Source: Bufo bufo
Taxonomy: Eukaryota > Chordata > Amphibia > Anura > Bufonidae
Assembly: GCF_905171765.1 (NCBI RefSeq)
Contig: NC_053392.1
Span: 342,829,010-342,893,009 of the forward strand
Direction: 5' to 3'
DNA length: 64,000 bases
A program made the translations under genes and the position numbers. Positions 32,043-43,446 of this stretch are shown piece by piece. Within the stretch, counting starts at the first letter, position 1, and the number at the start of each line of letters is the position of its first letter. The notes under the pieces were generated by a model. That model was not told the origin of the DNA. It worked only from the letters and a program-made list of their open reading frames with translations, and did no database searches.

Positions 32043-33538
32043 CACTGAACAAAAATATGAACGCAACTCATTAAAAAATTACTCTCAAATATTGTTCACA
32101 AATCTGTCTAAATCTGTGCTAGTGAGCACTTCTCCTTTTCTGAGATAATCCATCCCACCTCACAGGTGTGGCATATCAAGGTGCTGATTAGACAGCATGA
32201 ATATTGCATAGGTGTGCCTTAGACTGCCACAATAAAAGGTCACTCTGAAATGTGCAGTTTGATCACACAGCACAATGCCACAGATGTCGCAACGTTTGAG
32301 GGAGCGTGCAATTGGCGTGCTGACTGCAGGAATGTCTACCAGAGCTGTTGCCTGTGCAATGAATGTTCATTTCTCTACCATAAGCCGTCTCCAAAGGCGT
32401 TTCAGAGAATTTGGCAGTACATCCAACCGGCCTCACAACCGCAGACCATGTGTAACCACACCAGCCCAGGACCTCCACATCCAGCATATTCACCTCCATG
32501 GTCGTCTGAGACCAGCCACCCGGACAGCTGCAGCAACAATCGGTTTGCATAACCAAAGAATTTCTGCACAAACTGTCAGAAACCATCTCAGGGAAGCTCA
32601 TCTGCATGCTCTTTATCCTCAGCAGGGTCTGGACCTGGGCAAATTCTCACATTCGATGGCGTCTGGCACATTGGAGAGGCGTTCTGTTTACGGATGAGTC
32701 CCGGTTTTAACTGTTCAGGGCAGATGACAGACAGCGTGTGTGGCGTCGTGTGGGTGAGCAATTTGCTGAAGTCAACGTTGTGGATCGAGTGGCCCATTGT
32801 GGCGGTGGGGTTATGGTATGGGCAGGCGTATATTATGGACAACGAACACAGGTGCATTTTATTGATGGCATTTTGAATGCACAGAGATACCGTGACGAGA
32901 TCCTGAGGCCCATTGTTGTGCCATTCATCCACGACCATCACCTCATGTTGCAGCATAATGCACGGCCCCATATTGCAAGGATCTGTACACAATTCCTGGA
33001 AGCTGAAAACATCCCAGTTCTTGCATGGCCAGCATACTCACAGGACATGTCACCCATTGAGCATGTTTAGGATGCTCTGGATCGGCGTATACGACAGCGT
33101 GTTCCAGTTCCTGCCAATATTCTGCAACTTCACACAGCTATTGGAGAGGAGTGGACCAACATTCCACAGGACACAATCAACAACCTGATCAACAATATGC
33201 GACGGAGATGGGTTGCACTGCGTGAGGCAAATGGTGCCCCCCCCAGTAAGGCAAAACTGTGCACATTTCAGAGTGGCCTTTTATTGTGGGCAGTCTAAGG
33301 CACACCTGTGCAATGTTCATGTTGTCTAATCAGCACCTTGATATGCCACACCTGTGAGGTGGGATGGATTATCTCGGCAAAGGAGAAGTGCTCACTAACA
33401 CAGATTTAGACAGATTTGTGAACAATATTTGAGAGTAATGGGTCTTTTGCATATGTAGAACATTTTTCAGATCTTTGAGTTCAGCTCATGCAAAATGGGA
33501 GCAAAACCGAAAGTGTTGCATTTATATTTTTGTTCAGT
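32043..33538 (+). mobile_element. Tc1-like DD34E-type transposon
   Basis: CACTGAACAAAAATATGAACGC at the left and TTTATATTTTTGTTCAGTG at the right, flanked by TA. A second inverted pair further in (CACCTTGATATGCCACACCTGTG against 32160-32185) makes long terminal arms of about 200 bp. 1496 bp in total. Confidence 0.9.
32275..33265 (+). pseudogene. Tc1-like transposase lacking a catalytic Asp
   Basis: The start MPQMSQRLRERAIGVLTAGM opens a helix-turn-helix (VACAMNVHFSTISRLQRRFR). A frameshift near 32615-32630 moves the frame. The first catalytic block (FTDESRF) is at about 32690, followed by GGGVMVWAGVYYG. The second Asp block reads QHNARPH where relatives have an Asp after the His, so a whole codon is missing. 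The Glu block SPIEHV is followed by TAG at 33068 where Trp is usual. Thus at least three lesions. With the missing residue restored in the count, spacing would be DD34E. Confidence 0.88.
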
Positions 33539-33717
33539 GTAGTTATGAAGCCTCTGGGCTGCATCCAGACAAATCAGAAGTGGCTGGAAGTTTGGAGTCA
33601 CACGGAATGGTCTGCTGATGGTCTGGTGCATGCTGTACTAGGTGAGAGACTGCACCAATAAACCTAAAGCTGCCTGGGTAAACTGTTATCAGAGCCGTAT
33701 ATGTAGGCATTTTCCCC

Positions 33718-35650
33718 TTGGAAAAACAGACATTCACCAAAAAGGTAAGGCATAATATGTCCAAAGGTCAATCACTTGCTCTTAAAAACTTAAACAATGA
33801 TAGAGACATAGTCATAAAGCCAACGGAGAAGGGGTCGGGTATTGTAGTAATGAACAGAACTGACTACAGGGAAGAAATCCTACGCCAACTAATGGATCAC
33901 AATACCTATTTAACCATGGACTATGACCCCACTAGGGATTTCTCAAAAGAACTATTGGATATTGTCAATATAGCCCTCAATGATGGTACAGTATAATTAA
34001 CAGAAAAGTAGCTGAGTACCTCGTCCCCAAACACGCAGGTATCCTGGTAATTTATACACTACCCAAGGTTCATAAGAACAGGGAACACCCTCCAGGGAGA
34101 CCCATAGTTTCCACCTGTGACTCCTTATTCCAACCAGCCACTAAGATGTTGGACTGCCTATTAAGACCTTTACGCCCAGAATGGTAAATCCTTTATTCAG
34201 TATACCACTGACTTTTTGAATAAAATTCAGAACATTTATCTTGATTGGAATGATTGTTTCCTGGTCACGATGGATGTGACCAGCTTGTATACTAAAATAC
34301 CCACATCAGAAGGTATTAATTGCGTCAAGGAATCCTTATACCAACAGGATGAGTTTTCACCTAATGAACAACATTTTATTCTGTCCCTATTATATCAATC
34401 GTGCTGAAACGCAATTACTTTCTTTTTGAGGACCAATTTTACCTACAGGTGTCCGGGACAGCAATGGGATGTAACGTCGCGCCCACATTTGCTGTCTTGT
34501 ACATAAACCACATTGAAGAAAAGGTGGTATACGCACATCATCTGTTTAAGAAACACGTCCGGTGTTGGGTTAGGTATATTGATGATATTTTTTGTGTTTG
34601 GCAGGGTCCACAGGAGGATTTAATCAACTTCCATAAGATCATTAATTAAGGTGTAGACTCCATCTCTCTCTTTACTTCAGCAAGACGGAAATTCCTTTTC
34701 TAGACATCCATCTTATGCTAAGAGAAAATAACCTTGTGACTGATCTATACACAAAACCCACAGACAGAAATAGTTTGCTCAGATTCAATAGTTTCCATCC
34801 TCCCAGCCTAATTCGCTCCCTCCCTCGGTCACAACTTATGAGGGTCAAACGCATTTTGTCCGATACCACTACCATGAACCATAGAATTTCTGAAATGTCA
34901 AACAAATTCCTCCAAAGAGGTTTCCCTAGACACATGCTTCAGAATCATGTACACAAAGTACAGGACCTTTCTAGAACCGATTTGTTGTCCCCTAGGCTGC
35001 CCATCGTTGAATCTCAGAACAAACGAATACCCTGTGTAACCACTTTCTCTCACTTGAGCAATGACATTAAGAGTATCATTTACAAACATTGGCATGCCCT
35101 GACAAGGAACTTCCCTAATATCTATCCTCCGTGGCCACTCATTTCCTACAAGAGAGCAAGGAACATCAGGGACATACTGGTTAGATCCAAGCTGGGCTCT
35201 AACAAAACCAACAGTGTACAGACCACCATCACAGGCACCCCGATTAAAGGGTACATACCCATGTCTTGCATGTGCCCAATGTGGAAATGTCACTAAGGGT
35301 CCTACCTTCTCCCACCCTTCCAATACAAGTTATGTGATATATATTATAAAATGCCCTTGTGACATGGGCTATGTTGGCGAAACTATCCCAAAAAATCTAA
35401 GAACGAAATTGCCAACACAAATCTAACATACGTACTAGAAAGATAGACGTCCCTTTAGTGGAACATTTTATCATGGACAAACACGCAGTTAGCCAACTGC
35501 ATTTCCAAGTTATTGATTGGGTCCCCCCTTGAGACAAGGGGGCGACCGTGAATTGCTGTTACAAGAGAGAGAGATGGTTTGGATCCGTCGCTTGAACACT
35601 TTACATCCAACCGGACTAAACAGAGATTACTTTTGGGATTAATCATGTTC
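33718..35650 (+). pseudogene. Penelope-like reverse transcriptase / GIY-YIG protein
   Basis: Order of blocks: DIVIKPTEKGSGIVVMNR (33809-33865), a PKVHK...PPGRPIVS block (about 34060-34115), VTMDVTSLYTKIPTSEG (about 34262-34315; motif A), GTAMGCNVAPTFAVLY (about 34455-34505), the catalytic RYIDDIF (about 34572-34593), then the thumb region with LYTKPTDRNSLL (34745-34785). The nuclease block YIIKCPCDMGYVGET at 35339-35383 is the GIY-YIG start. Stops and frameshifts occur near 33996, 34180, 34405, 34650 and 35296. The family reverse-transcribes its RNA at a nicked site; this copy is dead. Confidence 0.88.
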
Positions 35651-36884
35651 TCATGCTTCGATGCTGTTATTTTATTTCAGTCTCTAACTGTTCTCCTCTT
35701 CTTCCTATAGGGCCGGAGTCGTCCAATAGCGAGTGGAGACACTCGTGAAGCACACCCCATGGTCCAACTGTTCCAATCTCATTTGGTACCATTATTCTTC
35801 CATTTCTAGGTTGTCTATCCCGCCCAGGGTCATCTCCATGTGCTACAATTGTATACATTGTCGATTCTTGGGGATCCTTCCCCATATTCCTTGATGTGGA
35901 GAATTTCATAATGGCATATTACTATATCCCCTATGCAGCCCATTTTTGCATTTGTTTAGCATTGGCCACCTCACCCATAACAAAGAATGCCTTCCTGGCA
36001 CTACTCCATTCTAATGCGCTAGCACGCTTCTTACTTTCCCAGCCGTGCTCTTATAGGCTTTTTTGCCTATACAATTAGTTTTCTTATCCCCCATGTGGCT
36101 AATAAATTGTATTTGGCTAATAGTGGCTACTTTGCCTGCAATAAAGATGGCCTCTTCTGCCCTTTTCTATTCCAGTGCGCCTGTGCTCCTTTCTCTCAAG
36201 CCGTGCATTTATCATGCGGTCCGCCCGCGCTCCGCCCCTGTACCTTCGGATCAGACACGCTGGCGCGATGTAGCCACTTAGATGGTATCATGTACCTGGT
36301 CCCGTTTTTCTAGTGCGCCTGCACCTCTTGCACTGGTCACGTGGACCAACCAGCTCCCTCCTTTCACTATTTCACTCCAGCGCTGGCTTTCCTTGTGTGT
36401 GGTCAGATTCTGGGTGAGATTTCAACTTATGCTTGAGATTACGTATGCTCATTCTACTTGTGATTACTTATGCTCATTCTACTTTAAGACTTCCCTGCAT
36501 CGCAAGACCCTCTACCCTTCCTCCCATGCTCTCTGATCCCTGTATTTACTTCCTTCTCCCTTGTGGATACAACTTGGTATCCTCACCTCTCACTATTGGC
36601 CACTTATCTATGTACTCAGCTTTTCTGTATTTGCACTTTCATGTATTCAGCTCTCTTGTGTTTGCACTTATGTACACTGGTGTACCTTATATCATCAACC
36701 GTATTATCATGTTCTGTTATTATTTGATCATGGCATCTATTAATTTTTTATACCAGCTTAGTCAGTACCTGCCTTTATATGACATTACTAGTGTTCTCAA
36801 TTATTTTTTATATATATCATGTGACATCGCTTTTGTAAAAAATTCTCCAATCATATATTTATTTGCTTTTCTTTTTGTACACCA

Positions 36885-36965
36885 TCCTGATGAAGGGCTA
36901 CCATTTAGCCCAAATCGTTGCCATAATTGTATATTGTGCATCATTATGTCCGGCTGAATAAAATT
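36885..36965 (+). other. 3' tail of the Penelope-like element
   Basis: CTGATGA is followed by the hairpin AGGGCT-ACCATTT-AGCCC, AAATCGTTGCC, and AATAAA 45 bases on. CTGATGA agrees with the hammerhead core, but GAAA is replaced by CAAA and no NUH site follows, so it looks like a decayed ribozyme. It ties the free-standing tails elsewhere to Penelope-type elements. Confidence 0.5.
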
Positions 36966-37030
36966 CACTAATTATCACATCAACCAATTGGAGTGCTATC
37001 TATTGGTATAAATACTACAAGTGTGGTTCC

Positions 37031-37330
37031 TGAGATGGAGCAAGGAACACAACCCTGACGTGCACCCTTAAATAAGCCAGGCTACCGTTGAGTGCTGTGA
37101 CCACTTAGAATTAGGCATTTGCTCCCCATCATTATGGACTTTTCTGTCACTAAATCCACTGCAGAATCCCAAGGATGACCACAGGATTTCTGCTGCACAT
37201 TTGCAGTTCGACTTGCTGCTAACCCTCCATACAAACTACATGAACAAGCGACATGTCACTTGTTCACAAGGATTTCAAGTGGCCATACACATGGATTTCC
37301 ACTGAAAACAATGAGATGCAGCTTTCAGTG
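37031..37330. other. No recognisable feature
   Basis: Spacer without coding or repeat signals that I can identify. Confidence 0.5.
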
Positions 37331-37338
37331 TTGAAGAG

Positions 37339-37774
37339 TAGAGATGAGCGAATTTTTGATAAGTTCGATTCGGCTGATTTGCCGAATTTTACAAAAAAAT
37401 TTGCTCCGTGACAAAGAAGCGCATTTTTTTGTAAGTAGCGGGTGCAAGGACAGGGAGCTGCGATAGCACCGCCCCCAGTCATTGTACCCCTCAGATGCCG
37501 TGTTCATACATGATCGCGGCATCTGAGTGTAAGAACAGTGTGAAATTAACATTAAAAATAAATAAATAAAACTTACCGCCTCCATTTGCTCGCGACGGGC
37601 CGGCCGCTGCCATCTTGCTTGAAGATCATAGTCACCACGCACAGGATTTCGGCCGAGATCTTCATTTAAGATGGCGGCTGGCGGCTTGTTTTTTTCACAC
37701 TATTTCAGGTTAAATCGATTATCCTGAAATTCGGATCGAATTCCACTTTGTGGAATTCGATTCGCTCATCTCTA
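37339..37774. mobile_element. 436-bp hAT MITE
   Basis: Ends TAGAGATGAGCGAATTTT and GAATTCGATTCGCTCATCTCTA. Target duplication TTGAAGAG (37331-37338) / TTAAAGAG (37775-37782), one mismatch. GTGGAATTCGAT near the right end is close to GTGGAATTCAAT near the left end of the hAT element at 2483, in inverted orientation. Non-coding. Confidence 0.87.
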
Positions 37775-37782
37775 TTAAAGAG

Positions 37783-38091
37783 CCACAGAAATACACATAA
37801 AAATACTGCCAGGTGAACATACCCTTCAAAATACCGCCATGTGAGTGTACCATTACCATACAGTCAGAGAGCTGTCTGATCGCCATATGACCAGAACAGA
37901 TTTTCATCCTTGGGAAGTAAACAATCACATGTCCCATTCACTAACAGCAATCAGAGCTCTTGAAAACTTTGAGGCATAGAAAAATTGTATTAGAAACCTG
38001 CATTGTTTTTTCATTATCCTTTTTTTACATTTTGTGCCACCGTCATTTCCTCCTCATACATTGTAAGCTCTTGCGATCAGGGTCCTCACTG
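37783..38091. other. No recognisable feature
   Basis: Short spacer. Confidence 0.5.
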
Positions 38092-38094
38092 TTA

Positions 38095-39264
38095 GGCTAC
38101 ATGCACACGACCGTATGTGTTTTGCGGTCCACAAATTGCGGATCTGAAAAAAAAAAAAAAAAAAAACGGATGACGTCCGTATGCCATCCGTTTTTTGTGG
38201 GGATCCATTGTAACAATGCCTAAAACGGACAAGAATAGGACATGTTCTATTTTTTTTTTAGGGGCTACGGAACGGACATACTGATGCGGATAGCACACGG
38301 TGTGCTGTCCGCATTTTTTGCGGACCTATTGAAATGAATGGGTCGGCATACTATCTGCATAAAAAAAAACAGAATGGACACAGAAACAAAATACGTTTGT
38401 GTGCATGTAGCCTTACGCCTCTGCAAACCACGGATCAGCAAAATATGGATACCTTCCGTGTGCAATCTGCATTTTTTTTTCCCTCCCATCAATAAAAATG
38501 ACCATTCTTGTCCACAATACAGACAAGAATGGGACTAGCTATATAATTTGCGGAATAGACATATGAATGCAGACAGCACATGGTTGACATCTGTGTGATC
38601 ACCTTTTTTTGCGGACATGAATAGGTCTGTGTGCAAGCTGCAAAAAAATGTGGATTGGACATGGATACAAAAATACGGTCATATGCTTGAGGGTGCATTA
38701 ATATGACTGTATGTATTTTGCGGTCCACAAAATGCGGATCCGCAAAAAATATGGATGACGTCTGTGCTCAGCCATTGCTTTTTCTCTGACCCATGGGACA
38801 TGTTGTATCTTTTTTGTAGGGATGCAGAATGGGCATATGGATATGGTGTACTGTCTGCTTTTTTTGTGGCCCCATTGAAATGAATGAGTCTGCATCTGAT
38901 CCGCAAAAAATGTGGATTGGATGCAGAGCAAAAAACAGTCATGTGAATGGTGCCTTAGGCTACATGCACACGAGCGTATGCGTTTTGCGGTCCGCAAATT
39001 GCGGATCCGCAAAAAAATGAATGGATGACATTCATATCCCATCCGGTTTTTTTTTGCGGATCCATTGTAACAATGCCTAAAATGGACAAGAATAGGACAT
39101 GTTATATTTTTTTTGTGGGGCTACGGAATGGACATATGGATGCGGATAGCACACGGTGTGCTGTCCGCATTTTTTGCGGACCCATTGAAATGAATGGGTC
39201 TGCATCCTATGCGCAAAAAAATGGAATGAACACAGAAACAAAATACGCTTGTGTGCATGAGGCC
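38095..39264. mobile_element. Tandem run of four related MITE units (TTA-bounded)
   Basis: Unit 1 (38095-38412) and unit 4 (38958-39264) are complete, with GGCTACATGCACACG at the left and CGxxTGTGTGCATG at the right. Two decayed units fill 38416-38954. TTA separates units at 38092, 38413, 38955 and 39265. All carry the internal palindrome GACAAGAATAGGACATGTT and GATGCGGATAGCACACGGTG. Isolated relatives are at 42682 and 55906. Confidence 0.82.
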
Positions 39265-39502
39265 TTACTCTGTAATGGATAATTTTGTCTCTACTTGTGG
39301 TCCCTCATGGCTGTGGAACATGTCGGTGCTATATAAAGATTATTATTATATAATACGCTTTATTTGCAGAGACAGGAATACTTTTAGGGCCAGTTCTCAC
39401 TACTGATTTTGGAAAACACGTTTTTTTTCTGCTTCCTATTCATTTCAGTGGGAGATTCAGCAATGATTCTGCCCCAAGATAGGACATGCCGCTTCTTTTT
39501 TA

Positions 39503-39984
39503 GGCCCCTTTCACACGAATGATACGGATTGGCTCCGGATGCGTTCAGTGAAACTCGCACTATTTTACAAGCAAGTTCAGTCAGTTTTGTCTGCAGTTGC
39601 ATTCATTTGTTCCGTTTTTTCCACACGGGTGCAATGCGTTTTTATGCATTTTTCACGTGCGTGAAAAAAAACTTAAGGTTTACAAACAACATCTCCTAGC
39701 CACCATCAGTGAGAAAAGCATTGTACCTGGACTACATCCAGGTTACATCCGGATGCAATGCGTTTTTCACTGACGCCCCATTCACCTCTATGGGGCCAGG
39801 GCTGCGTGAAAAACGCAGAATATAGAACATGCTGCGATTTTCACGCAACTCAGAACTGATGCGTGAAAAAAACGCTCATGTACACAGACCCATTGAAATA
39901 AATGGGTCAGGATTCAGTGTGGGTGCTATGCGTTCACGTCACGCATTGCACCGGCGCGGAAAACTCGCTCGTGTGAAAGGGGCC
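39503..39984. mobile_element. 482-bp MITE, TTA duplication
   Basis: GGCCCCTTTCACACGAATGATACGG at the left; CTCGCTCGTGTGAAAGGGGCC at the right; TTA on both sides (39500-39502, 39985-39987). Same family as 28438-28851. Confidence 0.85.
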
Positions 39985-39987
39985 TTA

Positions 39988-41630
39988 CACTTGTAAAAAA
40001 GAAGCAAGTGCTGCTTCCCAATTAAATGAATGGGAGGCTGTTCAGAGACGTTTTTCTCAGCTGATTTTGAGACAGAAGCTCTCCAAAATCAGCGCCAAGA
40101 AACTCTGTGTGAACGGATCGTAAAGGACCAGTTAGCGCATTGGTAATGTGTAATCAAGCCTTAAACATCAGCAACTTCCTCTGGATGAATTTTCGTCAGC
40201 TGAAGATGCATCCTCTGCCTAGGAAACCTCAGGGAGAAAAAAACAACACAGATATCTATTAGAAACAGAAGAATCCCATATATTCCATTTTGCCTGAGAA
40301 GAGATAGAAGCATGTTAAGAAAAAAAAAAAAAACTGAAGCAATACTCCTAAAGTCAGGAAATATGTGACGTAGCTTGTGGCAGCTCTCTCCTATACTCTG
40401 CCATCCTCATCCTCACCTCCGGGCAGCTTTCGCTGACACTTCTCAGGTCAAGGCAGCATTAATGAGTTTCCTGCCCTCTGCCCTGATGGGGTGGATGAGC
40501 TGAAGGTGCAGGTTCCCTGACAATCCACCCCGATCTGCGAGCTCAGCAGTGGGGATCAGGACCCACATCATGGCTCACTACATAACAAGTGTTCAGACAA
40601 CACAGGCTTTGTCTTACTGGCCACTTTACTATATTATCCATGGAGATAATGCACAGAAAATCCACTGCACTGAGCGCTGTGTGCCGAACTGTCTCTGTCT
40701 GCTTATTAAGTAGCAAAAGTGACAGTGATCCACAGAAATCAATGGCTCCTCCTGCAATGCTGAAGGAAGATGACAGCTGGAAGATCTAGCTCCCTCGCTA
40801 GCTGTGTCTGACCCATCTCCCCGTGTCCCCTGAGATAGTGAATTTCCATGCATACAGACATCAATACATCCCCATCCCCCTCCAGTAGACACCCTCTCTG
40901 CAGCACCCACTCTTTGTATGATAGCCCTCCCAGCAGACAGCCCACACAGGAGTGGGGAGGAGGGGACACATTGCTCTACACTCAACACAGCTTTTCTCTC
41001 GTCTTTCTACCCAGCAACAAAAAACCAAGACTATCCTTCCTCCTCCACGTTGCTTTAGGGCTGTGCCCTATTGTCCTCCTCTTTTTTTTCCCCTAACCTA
41101 CCATCCCTCCTCCTTGCACCCTCTGCTCCTCCTTTTATATTCCCTCCCCTCACCCCTTTGAGCTCCATCTGCCCCCCCCCCCCCCTTAGTGTCAGAAAAA
41201 GAAAAAAAAAATGCACACATTTCGAATCTTTGCCCGCTGTTGCTATGGAAACGAGCCCAGCATACAGGCTTGTGGAAACAGAGAAGAGACAAGCTGTGGG
41301 CACCTCTACGAGTCTACGTCCTGGTCCTCCGCCCAGAATAGACCTCTGTTCACCTTGTAAAGAGGAGCTGGTAGACGAGGTGTATGTGTATATATCTCTC
41401 TATCTAAGGCTCAGACAGCACAGTCCTCTTAGGTGCCGTGTTCCCTGCTGATGAGACCCTGCGAGGCTATGCACAAGGTGAAATACCAGTGCCACCAGTA
41501 AACATGGAGAATGCGTCAGCCATGAGATAATTACCAGCTGACGATTCTAACTACATCTGTCGGTCCCACGTAGCGTTTTTTAAGGGGTTTCTTTTTTTTA
41601 TGCGGAGAGCAAACATCAAAATATAAAATG
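39988..41630. other. No gene; pyrimidine-rich low-complexity tract
   Basis: 39990-40130 holds a minor palindrome. 40800-41180 is strongly C/T-rich (TCCTCCTCTTTTTTTTCCCC and similar) and includes a 14-base C run at 41172-41185 followed by an A-rich stretch. Open frames here are Pro/Ser-rich through composition only. Confidence 0.5.
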
Positions 41631-41632
41631 TA

Positions 41633-41872
41633 CAGGGCGGCCCACAAAAAAGTAGCCTGCCTCCAATATCTCCAAATCAAACTGCCTAATAGTAAATCTG
41701 TCTTAGTTGCTCATAGCAGCCAATCAGAGCTCAGCTTTCACTTTTTCAGAGCACTGTAGGAACTGAAAGCTGAGCTCTGATTGGTTGCTATGAGCAACTA
41801 AGACAGATTTACTATTAGGCAGTTTGATTTGGAGATATTGGAGGCGGGCTACTTTTTTCGAGGGGCACCCTG
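41633..41872. mobile_element. 240-bp near-perfect foldback with TA duplication
   Basis: CAGGGCGGCCCACAAAAAAG at the left; CTTTTTTCGAGGGGCACCCTG at the right; TA on both sides. The arms of about 105 bp pair almost fully and include AGTTGCTCATAGCAGCCAATCAGAGCTCAGCTTTCA. TA duplication suggests a Tc1/mariner-type MITE. Confidence 0.85.
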
Positions 41873-41874
41873 TA

Positions 41875-42678
41875 CTTACTACATACAGTGCAGTGGTTTT
41901 TTTGTGGCGTTGTTTCACTTTTCATGTGTTTTTCAGCACGCGGTATTCTCTAGGCATTTTCCCATAGGCTTGAAAACATGCGCTAAAGATGTCTGCATAC
42001 AAAACGCAAGAAAAGCCACAAAAAAATAAAAATATGTGTGAAGGAAGCCTCAAAGTTTTTCTTTTGTTGTGCTTTCCAGGTCAAAATTTGCGTAAAAAAA
42101 CCCCATAATATTTACTGTCCGGTGAGTTAAATAGTTTCCACGCGCAGATTATCTCCATTGAATGGAATTAAATTCGAGTTAGGATCCGCGGCATGCCAAG
42201 TGCAATACAGCGGCTCAGTCTCAGATTTCTGCTGCGGATTCCGTGGCAAATACACTTCTGATTGTTCTGACAGGTCTGTGTGAACATACTCTTAGGGCTT
42301 TCACACGAGCGAGTTTTCCTTCCAGATGTGATGCGTGTAGTGATCGCACAGCATCCAGATTTCAATGGGTATGTGCAAACCGGCGTTGTTTTTCATCATA
42401 TTTGCGTTCAGGAAAAATCTTAGCATGTTCTATATTGGGCGTTTTTCTCTCAGTGAATAGGGCTTGCGAGAAAAATGGAAGGACTCTGGATGCAATGCGT
42501 TTGTCACTGATGGTTAATAGGAGATGTAGATGCACGGATGTTCATGTCGATTTCTGGGCGTTTCAACATCAAAATGTTACTTGCACTTTTGTTCCGGATT
42601 GCAAAAAGTGAAATCCGCAGCAAAAAAAATCGTACAAACAATTGACACAATCTGGCTGCACGCTAAAAACTGCAGCAT
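41875..42678. repeat. MITE-derived fragments
   Basis: GGGCTTTCACACGAGCGAGTTTTCC (42295-42319) is a left end of the 39503-type family. It is followed by decayed internal sequence with no right end. No gene. Confidence 0.45.
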
Positions 42679-42681
42679 TAA

Positions 42682-42999
42682 GGCCTCATGCACACAACCG
42701 TTGTTTTGGGCCGCATCCGAGCCGCATTTTTGCAGCTCGGATGTGGCCCATTCACTTCAATGGAGCCGCAAAAGATGCAGACAGCACTCCGTCTGCTGTC
42801 CGCATCCGTTGCTCCGTTCTGTGGCCCCGCACAAAAAATATAGCATGTCCTATTCTTGTCTGTTTTGCGGACAAGAATAGGCATTTCTACAATGGTCCGC
42901 CCGTTCCGTTCATTGCGGAAGGCACACGGGCGGCTTCCGTTTTTTGCGGATCCGCGGTTTGCGGACTGCAAAAAACGGAACGGTCGTGTGCATGACGCC
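42682..42999. mobile_element. 318-bp MITE, TAA duplication
   Basis: GGCCTCATGCACACAACCGTTG on the left and CGGTCGTGTGCATGACGCC on the right, TAA at 42679-42681 and 43000-43002. Shares the TTCTTGTCCGTTTTGCGGAC core style with 38095 and 55906. Confidence 0.85.
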
Positions 43000-43002
43000 T
43001 AA

Positions 43003-43446
43003 TACAGAACCAGCACAGTGTATGAGATTAGACACGTCTCATGAACACTTTGCAGAAATTGACCTGCTGTGCGGATCTAGAAATCTGCATGTCATTTGCT
43101 TGTGTGATTTTTTTTTTTTGCGTGTGGATTTCACCCTTTGCAATCCAAAAGGTGAAGTCTGCGGCAAAACTGCATCAAATCCGCAACAAAAAGTAACACG
43201 TGCAGTTTTTGGTGCCAAAACGCACAGAAAACCATACGGAAATCTTGGCGGATTTACTGTTTGCACACCTGCTCCCGTGTTATTCACACTTGGTAGATTT
43301 GCTGTATGAAATTTCTAGCCCCCCATCCCCCCCCCCCCCCCCCCCCCTCAAAACATAAGGCAGATTTATCCTGTAGATGGCGTAGACAGGCAGGGAAGAC
43401 CTGCACCAGATTTATCACAGGGGCACTTTCTCTATTCATTGGCTTA
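43003..43446. other. No gene; poly-C tract
   Basis: Non-coding. A C run of about 20 bases occupies 43327-43347, and AAGGCAGATTTATCCTG beside it resembles an end of the 44798-type foldback. Confidence 0.5.

Larger units (their letters stand above)
33560..37030 (+). mobile_element. Penelope-like retroelement, degenerate
   Basis: Contains reverse transcriptase and GIY-YIG blocks (33718-35650) followed by a 1.3-kb non-coding 3' region. It ends in CTGATGAAGGGCTACCATTT, AGCCC, CAAATCGTTGCC and AATAAA (36957-36962). The 5' end abuts or is cut by the Tc1-like element at 32043-33538, so the left boundary is a guess. Confidence 0.82.

Noticed and set aside
36433..36957. 174-codon hydrophobic open frame
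   Set aside because: It lies in the 3' non-coding region of the Penelope-like element and reflects T-rich composition; no start context or homology.
38092..39267. CRISPR-like array of repeats and spacers
   Set aside because: The repeats are whole 300-bp MITE units with inverted ends and TTA junctions in vertebrate DNA, not short direct repeats with unique spacers.
41071..41451. Pro/Ser-rich 126-codon frame
   Set aside because: Explained by the pyrimidine-rich low-complexity tract.
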